DNA of 64,000 bases from Pseudomonadota bacterium (GCA_021324885.1 JAJPIF010000013.1:92104-156103); one strand, 5' to 3'; positions 35,002 to 43,399 are shown, counted from the stretch's first letter. Made by a program: numbers and translations. The notes: generated by a model from the letters alone, not told the origin.

Positions 35002-36117
35002 TCATTTCGGTTTTGCGTCCGCCGCAGCCTTGACTTCGACGGCGCCGGCTGGTTCGGGAGGTTGGCTGAGAATAACGCCGCTTACCGTTAACTGGGCCTT
35101 GTTGTCCTGTTGAACATCGGCCGGCGCGGTGAGCCTGATGCCGAATTTCCGCGTAGCTCCGGGAGCAAACGGCGCCATCGCCATATCGAAATCCGTAAAC
35201 CTCAGCGGGAGGGCGAAGGGCGTGTGAGTTTCCGTATACACCAGCTTGCCCTGGGACGAATAGTAGGAGACCTTCAAGTTGATCTGATCCAGCGCGCGAT
35301 CGCCGGAATTCACGATTTCGCCGAACATTCCCGCAGTCCCCGCCATCGACGGTTTCGCCGCCACGTCCTTGAGCTTGACCCTCGGCAGATAAGCCTGCGC
35401 CGCGCCGGCTGAAGCGGCGGCGCTGCGGACCATCTTCATCTCCCACCCCAGGCGCTCGGCCAGCTCGACACGCCCGGTGAAGCGGGCATGTTCAAGCCGC
35501 TGCAGCATCTGACGGTATAACTTCAGGGCTTTTGCGTAGTCGAGCAGATGGTAAGCGGTAAGCGCCTGATCGTGCAGCGCGTCGATCTGCGCGCGCAAGG
35601 GAAATCCTGCCACCAGCCGCCATTCGTCGTCCTCGTACACCAGCACCATCTGGTCTTCATACTTGAGGCAGGGAAAATTGCCAGACGCAAGCTGCTTTTC
35701 GGCCTCCTGCCGCAGCGTCTTGCGGTCTTTGCTCCGCGCCGCCAGCATCCGCTCCCACAACACCAGATTGGGCGTAGTCACCTGCACCGGCAGGATTGCT
35801 TGAGTTTCACTCTCATCCGCGGGACCGAGGCGATACTCAGTGGCCGCTTCAATTTGATCGAACCAACGTTGATCGACATTGGGAGCCAGCGGTATTTGAC
35901 CCAGGAAATCACCCAGCGAACCGTGCAGCAAATCCTTTTCCGCCAGCATCCGGTAGCAGGTCTGATAATCGCCCGATTTGAGCGCGACGAGATAATTGCG
36001 GGCGGCCGCCTCAGCTCCCGCTCCGCCACGCCCGCGCCAGCATCCTGCCATCAGGCACAGCGATGCGATCGCGCACAGGAAGCGCCAGCGCGGATTATTG
36101 CGGTTGGGAAGCTTCAA
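35002..36117 (-). CDS. Putative lipoprotein with conserved C-terminal domain
   Basis: This protein of about 371 residues has a lipobox LMAGC near residue 26 after a basic, hydrophobic signal, so it is probably anchored in the outer or inner membrane. Residues 30-130 are helical and repeat-like (YLVALKSGDYQTCYRMLAEK). A later domain contains MFGEIVNSGDRALDQINLKV and a beta pattern like FxxG-type periplasmic domains. The start is uncertain: TTG at 36117 fits the signal length, and the open frame reaches a TTG at 36195 just after the previous gene. It is the middle gene of a three-gene glycosyltransferase operon. Confidence 0.6.
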   Translation of the reverse strand: MKLPNRNNPRWRFLCAIASLCLMAGCWRGRGGAGAEAAARNYLVALKSGDYQTCYRMLAEKDLLHGSLGDFLGQIPLAPNVDQRWFDQIEAATEYRLGPADESETQAILPVQVTTPNLVLWERMLAARSKDRKTLRQEAEKQLASGNFPCLKYEDQMVLVYEDDEWRLVAGFPLRAQIDALHDQALTAYHLLDYAKALKLYRQMLQRLEHARFTGRVELAERLGWEMKMVRSAAASAGAAQAYLPRVKLKDVAAKPSMAGTAGMFGEIVNSGDRALDQINLKVSYYSSQGKLVYTETHTPFALPLRFTDFDMAMAPFAPGATRKFGIRLTAPADVQQDNKAQLTVSGVILSQPPEPAGAVEVKAAADAKPK

Positions 36118-36198
36118 AGGTCCGATTCGGCAATCCGTAATTCGAGCTCGATTCTGATCCGTGTCGCGCCACGATCGTAGTCCGTTGCCGCGCAAGTT

Positions 36199-37191
36199 TC
36201 ATCCCATCACCGCGGATACGAACGCGTCGGCGTGCGCCGCGACGCTGTATTCCTGCTCGATCACCGCGCGGGCACTGCGGCCCATCATGCGCCGCAATTC
36301 CGGGTCCGCGGCCAACTCTCGGATGGCGGCCAGCCATTGATCTTCGTTGTTGACCAGGATTCCGGTCAGGCCGCCGCGGATGATTTCGGTGTGAACACCG
36401 ACCGGATTGGTGATCGAAGGCAGCCCCGCGGCGCCGTACTGCAACAGCTTGAGGCCGCACTTGCCCCGGCTCCAGACATCGTCAGGCACCCAACTGATTC
36501 CCACATCCGCCGCCGCCAGCATCGCGCCTTCGGTCGCGGCATCCCACGGCGTCTGCACAACCGGCAAGGCGCCGAAACTCTCGAAGCTGTCGCAGATGAT
36601 GCGCAGGCGCACGCCCGGGATTTCGCGGCCCACGCGGTCAAGCATCGCACGTTGCATCCTGAGGCCGGCCAGCGTGCTCGACGATCCGATCCAGACCAGT
36701 TCCATTCCCTCGGTGCGCGAGTCGGCCCGCAGCGGCGGATATTTTTGCGGATCGACACAAGTCGGGATGACGCGGATTTGCTCGGCGCGCGCACCCGCGG
36801 AGATCGCGCAGCTCCTTAAAAAGGAATTACCTGCGATTACAACGTCGGCGCTGCGGACGATCGCGCCAAAGCGGCGCTCCCGCTGGCGGCTGCGATGGCC
36901 CCGCGGATGGTACGAATCGCGATACAGCATCGCGTCGTCAAAATCATAGATGAGCCGACGCGCCATCCGGCGCAAAAAACGCGTCTCGGGAACCGAAAGA
37001 AGCTGGCGTTGCAGCAGCACCACGTCGAAACGGCGCAAGCCGCGCAACAACCGCACCCGCTCCCAGGTCCGGCGCGGAATCGGTGCGAGCCGCAAAGCGC
37101 ATCCCGCGCGCGTCAACGCCGGCGCAAACGCCTGGACACGGTAGCGCGCGCTGACGTGGTCAGGGCCTTCAATCAGGGCGACGATTTCCAT
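36199..37191 (-). CDS. Family 4-like glycosyltransferase
   Basis: This 330-residue protein has a GT-B fold. It starts MEIVALIEGPDHVSARYRVQ, has IRVIPTCVDPQKYPP at the domain junction and CGLKLLQYGAAGLPSITNPV, the donor-binding region in which relatives have E-x7-E. It likely adds a sugar nucleotide to a cell-surface glycan. It is first in an operon with the lipoprotein and the GT2 gene, a plausible small surface-polysaccharide or glycoprotein unit. Confidence 0.83.
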   Translation of the reverse strand: MEIVALIEGPDHVSARYRVQAFAPALTRAGCALRLAPIPRRTWERVRLLRGLRRFDVVLLQRQLLSVPETRFLRRMARRLIYDFDDAMLYRDSYHPRGHRSRQRERRFGAIVRSADVVIAGNSFLRSCAISAGARAEQIRVIPTCVDPQKYPPLRADSRTEGMELVWIGSSSTLAGLRMQRAMLDRVGREIPGVRLRIICDSFESFGALPVVQTPWDAATEGAMLAAADVGISWVPDDVWSRGKCGLKLLQYGAAGLPSITNPVGVHTEIIRGGLTGILVNNEDQWLAAIRELAADPELRRMMGRSARAVIEQEYSVAAHADAFVSAVMG

Positions 37192-37221
37192 CTGCGCAAC
37201 AAGGGCCGGCTCTTGCGCCTG

Positions 37222-37623
37222 TCAATCCGGCATCTGCTTGAGTTCCACCTTGTTGCCTTCGGGGTCCTTGAGGTAGAGCGAAAGGCCCATGCCGCGCGCG
37301 CCGTAGCGCATCGCCGGCTCGCCGGCCAGCTCAACTCCGCGTTGGCGCAGATAAGCGGCCAACGCGGCGAAATCCGGGGCCTTAACTCCCAGGCAGAAGT
37401 GATCGATGTTGGGCGCATTGATTGACACGCTGTCCGCGGGCAGCAGATCGACGATCGACTGGCCCGCTCGCAACTGGATCAGTCCGATACTTTCCAGCCG
37501 CCGCTCTTCAATCAGCCCAAGAACGCCGACGTAAAAGTCCAGCGCGCGCTGCGGGTTGACGCATCGGATCACCACGTGATCGAGTTCGCCGACTTCGAAG
37601 GGCCTGGCTTGGGGTTGAGTCAT
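37222..37623 (-). CDS. VOC-fold protein
   Basis: This 133-residue protein has the opening strand LDHVVIRCVNPQRALDFYVG and the closing LYLKDPEGNKVELKQMP of glyoxalase-like proteins, with His and Glu ligands in place. The ATG at 37623 is preferred; the open frame continues for another 125 codons without support. It could be co-transcribed with the glycosyltransferase operon that starts 31 bases downstream. Substrate unknown. Confidence 0.83.
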   Translation of the reverse strand: MTQPQARPFEVGELDHVVIRCVNPQRALDFYVGVLGLIEERRLESIGLIQLRAGQSIVDLLPADSVSINAPNIDHFCLGVKAPDFAALAAYLRQRGVELAGEPAMRYGARGMGLSLYLKDPEGNKVELKQMPD

Positions 37624-37737
37624 GCGGCCGAGTTTACCATCGCGCGCCGCGCTTTTCAGCCATGGATTTCCCTCGGTATTTGGGCTAAGCAAAACGCAGC
37701 ATACGTAGCGATTATTCAACAAACGGGAGGGCTGACG

Positions 37738-38088
37738 ATGAAACTTTCCCTTCTCGCACTGCTGGGCGCCTTGCTCATGTCTTCTCCCGCGATGGCTGAA
37801 ACCTGGTACCTGATGGCTCCCGATCCACAGGTGCTGAAGGATCCGATGGTGCTGCATCGGATGGAACAGGGACTGGTTACATCGTCGCTCCAGCTTACCT
37901 CGGTCGGCTCCTACCCGTCGCGGGCTGCGTGCGAAGTGGCGCGGCGCAAGTTCGCCAACGACTGGCGCAACGGACGCCTCAACAACATGGAATGGCATCA
38001 GATCGGCACCACTTCGCCCGACTGGTTCGTAACCTGCGCCAACGGCGAGGACCCGCGCATGAAAATGGCACCTGCCCCCGCGAAATAG
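37738..38088 (+). CDS. Small exported protein of unknown function
   Basis: This 116-residue protein has a signal peptide (MKLSLLALLGALLMSSPAMA, cleavage before ETWYLM). The mature part contains two Cys (AACEVARR and FVTCANG) that may pair, and conserved-looking aromatic positions. CGGGAGGG lies eight bases before the ATG. It is read divergently from the VOC gene. I recognise no family. Confidence 0.62.
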   Translation: MKLSLLALLGALLMSSPAMAETWYLMAPDPQVLKDPMVLHRMEQGLVTSSLQLTSVGSYPSRAACEVARRKFANDWRNGRLNNMEWHQIGTTSPDWFVTCANGEDPRMKMAPAPAK

Positions 38089-38293
38089 CCGTTACTGAGT
38101 TGTTGGCGCTGCGACAGGCATCCCCGCCTGCCACAGACGCGCGAAGCGCCGCCTTATACCAGATGTCTAAAAAAAGGAGGCGCGAAAAACAGCCGCGTGT
38201 CAGGATAGGCGCGATGCTTGTCATGGAGCGCGATCTGAGTCGGTGCGCGGATGCTTGCCTGGGCCGCGGGCGCTCCTGACAATCGGGAACTTG

Positions 38294-39520
38294 ATGAATG
38301 CAACCGCCGCGCTCCCGCTGGCGATTTTCGCCGTCACGTACCTGGGCCTCGCCCTGGGCAAGCTACCGATCGTGCGGGTCGATCGATGCGGCGTGGCGTT
38401 GATCGGCGCGGTTGCGATGGTGGTCAGCGGAACCCTGACGCAACGCGAGGCGATCGATTCGATCGACTTTCACACCCTGGCGCTGCTGCTCGGCATGATG
38501 ATCATCGTGGCCAACCTGCGGTTGTCGGGGATTTTCGGATGGCTGGCGCAGCGGATTTTCGGACGCGCTCACAGCGGATTGCAGTTGCTGGCGACGACGA
38601 TTGCGCTGTCCGGGATTCTGGCGGCGTTCTTCGTCAATGACGTTATCTGCCTGGTGCTGGCGCCGATCGTGGTCGAGGTCGCGGCGGAGGCCGGGTTGTC
38701 CGCCGTACCGCTGCTGCTGGGACTCGCCACCGCCAGCAATGTCGGCAGCGCTGCGACCATTACCGGCAATCCGCAGAACATGATCGTCGCCGGCTTTGCC
38801 CATCTGGGCTATATCAATTTCCTCACCCACCTGGCTCCAGGCGCGGTGGCCGGGCTGGTAATCGACTTCGCTATCATCGCATGGATCTACCGCCGGACTT
38901 TGCGCGGCCATCGGCGCCCGGCTTCGCCTCCGCACGGCGAACCCGTTATCGAACTGCAGTGGACGGCCGCGGCCAAAGCCGTCGTCATCACCGTCGGAGC
39001 GCTGGTCTGCTTCGCTTTGGGATTCCCCACCGGTCTGGTCGCGTTGAGCGCCGCCGCCTTGATGCTGCTGGTGCAAAACATTCGGCCCGACCTGGTCTAT
39101 GCGCAGGTGGACTGGACGATGCTGCTGATGTTCGCCGGTCTGTTCGTGGTGGTAAGGGGCGCCGCGCAAACCGGTTTTCAGAAGGATCTTATACACGGCG
39201 TCGGGGTCCAGCGCCTGACCCATCCTGCGGTTTTAGCCGCAACCGTTACGGCGCTTTCCAACCTGGTGAGCAACGTGCCCGCGGTGCTGTTATTTCGACC
39301 GTTGTTTCCGCTGCTGGGGAACTCGCAGCGCGTGGCCCTGCTGATCGCCGCGGTCAGCACGTATGCGGGCAACCTGACGCTGCTCGGCTCCATCGCCAAT
39401 CTGATCGTGGTCGAAAACGCCCGCCGCCGCGGCGTCATGATCGGCTTCCAGGAACATCTTCTCGCCGGCATCCCGATCACCGTGTTGACGATCGCAATCG
39501 CGGTCGCGCTGGCGCGCTGA
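38294..39520 (+). CDS. ArsB/NhaD-type ion permease (SLC13-like superfamily)
   Basis: This 408-residue membrane protein has 10-12 helices with features of the ArsB/NhaD/CitMHS group: LALLLGMMIIVANLRLSGIF, SAATITGNPQNMIVAGFA (the NPQN loop common to these carriers) and NLTLLGSIANLIVVENARRR, a second Asn-Leu/Gly hairpin. It may exchange Na+/H+, dicarboxylates or arsenite. Two pieces of its 3' region recur at 40606-40750. The ATG at 38294 is chosen; an in-frame reading from 38243 lacks support. Confidence 0.85.
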   Translation: MNATAALPLAIFAVTYLGLALGKLPIVRVDRCGVALIGAVAMVVSGTLTQREAIDSIDFHTLALLLGMMIIVANLRLSGIFGWLAQRIFGRAHSGLQLLATTIALSGILAAFFVNDVICLVLAPIVVEVAAEAGLSAVPLLLGLATASNVGSAATITGNPQNMIVAGFAHLGYINFLTHLAPGAVAGLVIDFAIIAWIYRRTLRGHRRPASPPHGEPVIELQWTAAAKAVVITVGALVCFALGFPTGLVALSAAALMLLVQNIRPDLVYAQVDWTMLLMFAGLFVVVRGAAQTGFQKDLIHGVGVQRLTHPAVLAATVTALSNLVSNVPAVLLFRPLFPLLGNSQRVALLIAAVSTYAGNLTLLGSIANLIVVENARRRGVMIGFQEHLLAGIPITVLTIAIAVALAR

Positions 39521-39557
39521 AGTCCACCGGCAGTTCCCATCTGGCCATAGGAGAGAC

Positions 39558-39781
39558 TTTTTCAGCGCAGCGCATTAAATTCTGATGTCTGGCGGCAAAA
39601 GAGCGCCGCCAGACGCTAAGGACCCTCGCCCGGCGCGGAAAAATGCGCCGGCCTCCCCCGTCAGGGCGAGGCCTCAGAAGAAACTCCAACAGCGCGACCA
39701 GCCGGACGCCAGCGATAATGATAGGGCCTCAAACGCGCGGGTTTTCGGCATTACGCCTTTGCCGCAGGATCGCGTACGATG
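39558..39781 (+). repeat. Direct repeat R1 (224 bp), upstream copy
   Basis: This segment recurs at 40839-41063 with one substitution (CAAC to CGAC) and one extra A. It contains nested hairpins: GTCTGGCGGC/GCCGCCAGAC, CCTCGCCC/GGGCGAGG enclosing CCGGCGC/GCGCCGG. R1 ends with the ATG of the UDG-like gene. The structure is like a REP or other intergenic mobile element. Confidence 0.92.
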
Positions 39782-40543
39782 AGTTTTGTGTTGCCAATTG
39801 CAGATTTTGACCGCTTCGGGCCAATGGTCGCCCTTTTGCCTTTGAAGGCTGAGGGCGAGAAGTACGAACGCACGGAATTGATCCGTCCGTGCTTCCATCT
39901 GTTTAGCGATTCCGGCTTGGACGCCTATTACGCTCCGTTTCATTACCTCAACGTCAAAGCCCGCGTCGTGCTGATGGGTCTAACGCCCGGCTGGACACAG
40001 ATGGAGCAGGCCTTTCGTGCCGCAAGGATAGCGCTGTCATGCGGGTTGGAAGGCGATGCGCTTTTCCAGCAGGTTGAGGCGACTGCCAGTTTCAGCGGAC
40101 CGATGCGCAAGAACCTGGTGGAAATGCTGGATGGGATCGGTTTGAATCGGCACCTCGGAATAGAATCGTGCCTTGAACTATTCGGCGCTCACAACGAATT
40201 GGTTCACTTCACTTCCGCCGTAAGCGCCCCGGTCTTCCGGAATGGACAGAACTATCGGGGCTATGGGCCGCCGATGCTGCAGGTTCCGACCTTGGCGCGA
40301 TGGCTGCTCGAAAATCTCGCGCACGAAATTGCGTCGGTGCCCGAAGCGGTGATCGTACCGCTCGGCAGAGTGGCCGATGAAGCGGTTGAATTTCTCAGTG
40401 AGCGGGGCTTGTTCGATCTGAGCCGATGCCTGACCGGCTTCCCGCACCCATCGGGCGCAAACGGTCACCGAAAGCCTGATTTTGAGCGGGGACGCGAGCG
40501 ATGGTCGGTTCAGATCTCGACGTGGTTCGACGGCGCACGATGA
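39779..40543 (+). CDS. Uracil-DNA-glycosylase-like protein
   Basis: This 254-residue protein has the two landmarks of the UDG superfamily. Motif 1 is GLTPGWTQ near residue 67 (compare GxxPG) and motif 2 is HPSGANGHR near residue 222 (compare HPSP). Between them lies VIVPLGRVADEAVEFL, a hydrophobic strand with the usual helix. The water-activating residue of motif 1 is not obvious, so the chemistry is uncertain. The first codon is the last three bases of direct repeat R1. There is no clear ribosome site. The gene sits between two near-identical repeats and beside a permease gene fragment, suggesting it is a recent insertion or cargo. Confidence 0.62.
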   Translation: MSFVLPIADFDRFGPMVALLPLKAEGEKYERTELIRPCFHLFSDSGLDAYYAPFHYLNVKARVVLMGLTPGWTQMEQAFRAARIALSCGLEGDALFQQVEATASFSGPMRKNLVEMLDGIGLNRHLGIESCLELFGAHNELVHFTSAVSAPVFRNGQNYRGYGPPMLQVPTLARWLLENLAHEIASVPEAVIVPLGRVADEAVEFLSERGLFDLSRCLTGFPHPSGANGHRKPDFERGRERWSVQISTWFDGAR

Positions 40544-40595
40544 CTGCGAGGTGCTGGCGCGTCTCACCAGCAATAGCACGCGCCTCAGCGAAGCC

Positions 40596-40607
40596 TGTCC
40601 CCGGCGG
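40596..40607 (+). repeat. 12-bp direct repeat, left copy
   Basis: TGTCCCCGGCGG occurs here and again at 41062-41073. The pair brackets a 454-bp segment made of the permease fragment, a hairpin and repeat R2. It may be a target duplication or a site of repeat-mediated recombination. Confidence 0.6.
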
Positions 40608-40779
40608 AGCGCTGGTCTGTTTCGCTGTGGTAAGGGGCGCCGCGCAAACCGGCTTTCAGAAGGACCTCCTCCATGCGGTTGGGGTCCAACGCCTGACCCA
40701 TCCTGCGGTTTTAGCCGCAACCGTTACGGCGCTTTCCAACCTGGTGAGCAGCAGGGTGAAATGGACTTCCAACCTCTGA
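40606..40779 (+). pseudogene. Internally deleted fragment of an ArsB/NhaD-type permease gene
   Basis: Bases 40606-40626 match 38996-39016 of the intact permease gene and 40627-40750 match 39149-39272, so 132 bp (44 codons) are missing between them and the frame is preserved. It reads GALVCFAVVRGAAQTGFQKD and goes on to LTHPAVLAATVTALSNLV. About ten differences fall in the first half of the 124-bp match, and most are synonymous, while the last ~60 bp are identical. The fragment lacks both ends and cannot function. Confidence 0.85.
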
Positions 40780-40781
40780 TT

Positions 40782-40803
40782 CCTCTCCCTCAAAGGGGAG
40801 AGG
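40782..40803. repeat. REP-like hairpin
   Basis: CCTCTCCC and GGGAGAGG form an 8-bp stem with a 6-base loop, followed by seven A. A shorter relative, CTCTCC/GGAGAG, lies near 15959-15975. Such CT/GA hairpins are typical of dispersed intergenic repeats. Confidence 0.5.
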
Positions 40804-40838
40804 AAAAAAAGGTGAGGGTCCTTGGTGCGCGGCGCTAA

Positions 40839-41063
40839 TTTTTCAGCGCAGCGCATTAAATTCTGATGTCTGGCGGCAAAAGAGCGCCGCCAGACGCTAA
40901 GGACCCTCGCCCGGCGCGGAAAAAATGCGCCGGCCTCCCCCGTCAGGGCGAGGCCTCAGAAGAAACTCCGACAGCGCGACCAGCCGGACGCCAGCGATAA
41001 TGATAGGGCCTCAAACGCGCGGGTTTTCGGCATTACGCCTTTGCCGCAGGATCGCGTACGATG
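40839..41063 (+). repeat. Direct repeat R2 (225 bp), downstream copy
   Basis: It is near-identical to R1 at 39558-39781 (one substitution, one 1-bp insertion). It runs from TTTTTCAGCGCAG to the ATG at 41061, which here is followed by the right 12-bp repeat TGTCCCCGGCGG rather than by the UDG-like gene. Confidence 0.92.
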
Positions 41064-41073
41064 TCCCCGGCGG
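41062..41073 (+). repeat. 12-bp direct repeat, right copy
   Basis: Identical to TGTCCCCGGCGG at 40596-40607; it lies 12 bases before the end of thiI. Confidence 0.6.
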
Positions 41074-41085
41074 CTGGAACAAGCG

Positions 41086-42255
41086 TTAGCCTTGTGGTGG
41101 GAATGTCAATTCGATGCGCTCGGTGTTGTTTACCGCCTCGCTCACCATCCGCTGGATATCGAATGCCGCTTCGGCTGCTTCGACTTCGTCGAAGCGGGCG
41201 TGGGTTTCGGGATGGCGCGGCACAAATAATGTGCAGCAGTCCTGATCGGGAATGATCGACGTCTCGAAGGTGCCCAAACGGCGGGCCTGCTCAACGATTT
41301 CGTTCTTGTCCATCCCGACCAGCGGACGCATCACCGCAAGCGGCGCTGCGCGTTCGATCACCTGCATATTGTCCAGGGTTTGCGAAGCGACCTGACCCAG
41401 GCTTTCGCCGGTGACTATCGCCTGAGCGCCGACTTGCGCGCCGATCGCCCCCGCGATCCGCATCATGAAACGGCGGTAGAGCACGACCCGCAGCGGACGG
41501 CGCACGCGCGCCACGATCTCGCGCTGCAACATTCCAAAGGGCACCAAAAACAGCCGGGCGCGGCCCTGGTAGCGACTCAGATGCGCGGCCAGTTCGCGCG
41601 CCTTGTCCTGGCTGGTGCGCGAGAGCAGCGGATAGCTATGGAAATGGACGTAATCCAGCGCCAGTCCGCGGCGCATCATCCGGTAGGCGGCGATCGGCGA
41701 ATCGATTCCGCCCGATAGCATCGCCACCGCCCGTCCGCTGACGCCCACCGGCAGGCCGCCGGGTCCCGGATGCTTGCCGATCGAGACCAACGCTCGATCC
41801 GTGAAAAGCTCGATGTTGATGGTCAGTTCGGGATTTTCCAAATCCACCGCGATGCCCAGCGCCCGTTTGACCGCCGCCCCGATTTCGCGGTCGATCTCCA
41901 TCGAATTCATCGGGAAGCGCTTGTTCTCGCGCCGGGTGCGGACGGCGAAACTCTTCGCCGCAGTGCCGTCAACGGCGCCCAGAACCTCGCTCTCAATCGC
42001 CTTCAGCTCGGGCGCGACGCTGCGGCTGAGGGTGAAGTTCTGTAATCCAAACAGCAGACTGCCGCGCTCGATCGCGGTGAGGTCGTCGAGTTCGTCGGGC
42101 AATTCGGCCATCAGGCGCGGTCCCTCGCTGCGAATCGCGCCGAGCCGGTAGTCGCTCATAATCCGGATCAGGTTGCGCTTAAGCTGGGCGGTAAAGCGCC
42201 ATCGGTTTTGACCCTTGAGCGCGACTTCGTGATAACGTCCAATCAGGTAACGCAT
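41086..42255 (-). CDS. thiI: tRNA 4-thiouridine synthase ThiI (without rhodanese domain)
   Basis: This 389-residue enzyme has an N-terminal ferredoxin-like and THUMP region (MRYLIGRYHEVALKGQNRWR, a hallmark start) and the PP-loop SGGIDSPIAAYRMM. It also has DQDCCTLFVPRHPETHA near the C-terminus. It ends there, without the ~100-residue rhodanese domain of E. coli ThiI (482 residues). Such shorter forms still adenylate tRNA uridine-8; sulphur must come from a separate donor. The open frame continues 97 codons upstream, but the family-typical start at 42255 is clear. Confidence 0.92.
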   Translation of the reverse strand: MRYLIGRYHEVALKGQNRWRFTAQLKRNLIRIMSDYRLGAIRSEGPRLMAELPDELDDLTAIERGSLLFGLQNFTLSRSVAPELKAIESEVLGAVDGTAAKSFAVRTRRENKRFPMNSMEIDREIGAAVKRALGIAVDLENPELTINIELFTDRALVSIGKHPGPGGLPVGVSGRAVAMLSGGIDSPIAAYRMMRRGLALDYVHFHSYPLLSRTSQDKARELAAHLSRYQGRARLFLVPFGMLQREIVARVRRPLRVVLYRRFMMRIAGAIGAQVGAQAIVTGESLGQVASQTLDNMQVIERAAPLAVMRPLVGMDKNEIVEQARRLGTFETSIIPDQDCCTLFVPRHPETHARFDEVEAAEAAFDIQRMVSEAVNNTERIELTFPPQG

Positions 42256-42372
42256 GATCGAACTTCCAGCATAGCCCGCGGCGCGCCCCGCGGCGAACGC
42301 GGCCTTTTCCCCAAAAGAAACCAGGGCGGCTTCTGAACGGGACGATTCGCTGATAGCATCAGGGCGGGAAAG

Positions 42373-42942
42373 ATGGCTTACGAACACTTCGACAACCTGC
42401 GCCGGCGGCTCATCCCTTTGCATCGCGCCGACGGGGATGAACTCGCCAGGGGAAAAGTCCGCGCCGCCGTGCTGGTGCCGCTGTTCGATCGCGACGGCGA
42501 GCTTTACGTCCTGTTTATCAAGCGTTCGGAGCGGGTTATGACCCACCAGGGACAGGTGGCGTTCCCCGGCGGCCGCTCGGACCCTGAAGATCCCGACATT
42601 CTTACCACGGCGCTGCGCGAGGCCAACGAGGAAGTGGGGCTGCGTCCCGAGACGGTCGAAGTGCTGGGACGTCTGACCAGCGCCGCGACCATGACCAGCA
42701 ACTATTTTGTCACGCCGTTCGTGGGGGTGATTGGCGTTCCCACCGATCTGCGCGCCGATGAGCGCGAGGTCGCGGAAATCTTCAGCGTGCCGGTCGCAGC
42801 GCTCAAGGACCCGCGCTTTCGCGGCCGCTATTCATGGGATCGGGGCGGCTCGACCCAAAGTTATCCAGCCATCCTTTATGGCGAGCAGCCAATCTGGGGC
42901 CTGACCTTGCGCATCATCGAAGAACTGCTCGCGCTGCTTTAG
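42373..42942 (+). CDS. NUDIX hydrolase, CoA-pyrophosphatase type
   Basis: This 189-residue enzyme contains the Nudix box GGRSDPED...TALREANEEVGL (~residues 65-90) and an upstream IKRSERVMTHQGQVAFP segment as in NudL/PCD1-like CoA diphosphatases. It likely cleaves CoA or acyl-CoA to 4'-phosphopantetheine and 3',5'-ADP. The gene lies divergently from thiI and ends 13 bases before the thioesterase gene. Confidence 0.88.
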   Translation: MAYEHFDNLRRRLIPLHRADGDELARGKVRAAVLVPLFDRDGELYVLFIKRSERVMTHQGQVAFPGGRSDPEDPDILTTALREANEEVGLRPETVEVLGRLTSAATMTSNYFVTPFVGVIGVPTDLRADEREVAEIFSVPVAALKDPRFRGRYSWDRGGSTQSYPAILYGEQPIWGLTLRIIEELLALL

Positions 42943-42955
42943 GGTGCAGACGCGC

Positions 42956-43399
42956 ATGGCCTCGCCGTTGCTGGAATTAAATCGGATCATTCGCGAAAAC
43001 CGCGTCGACGAGTTCACTACGCCCAACCGCGCCCTGGGGATGCGTCCGGTTGCGTTCACGCCGGGTCAGTCGTCGTGGATTTGGGAAAATCAGCCCGACA
43101 GCACGCTCAACCCATTTGGCACGATTCAAGGGGGCTATCTCGCCGTGTTTGTCGATCAGATACTATCGACGGCTATCGGTTCGATGCTGGCGGAGGACGA
43201 ATGGGCGGTGACGGGCGAATTGAAGGTCAGCTTTCTGCGCGCCTTGACCCCGCAAAGACTCGAAGGGCATGGGAGTGTGGTACGGCGCACGCGCACCGCC
43301 GCTTTCATCGAGGCGCAAGTGTGCAACGCGGCCGGCGAGCAAGCCGTGACCGCCAGTTCGACGTGGCTGATTTTGCGCTCCGAGCCGGCCGGAGGATGA
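42956..43399 (+). CDS. PaaI-type hotdog thioesterase
   Basis: This 147-residue protein has the hotdog fold pattern NPFGTIQGGYLAVFVDQILST, in which the HGG of many PaaI members appears as QGG, and a strand GELKVSFLRALTPQRLEGHG. Members hydrolyse acyl-CoA thioesters. The ATG at 42956 is chosen; a GTG 12 bases upstream is in frame. AGGGTG precedes it at a good distance. It likely shares a transcript with the NUDIX gene. Confidence 0.8.
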   Translation: MASPLLELNRIIRENRVDEFTTPNRALGMRPVAFTPGQSSWIWENQPDSTLNPFGTIQGGYLAVFVDQILSTAIGSMLAEDEWAVTGELKVSFLRALTPQRLEGHGSVVRRTRTAAFIEAQVCNAAGEQAVTASSTWLILRSEPAGG

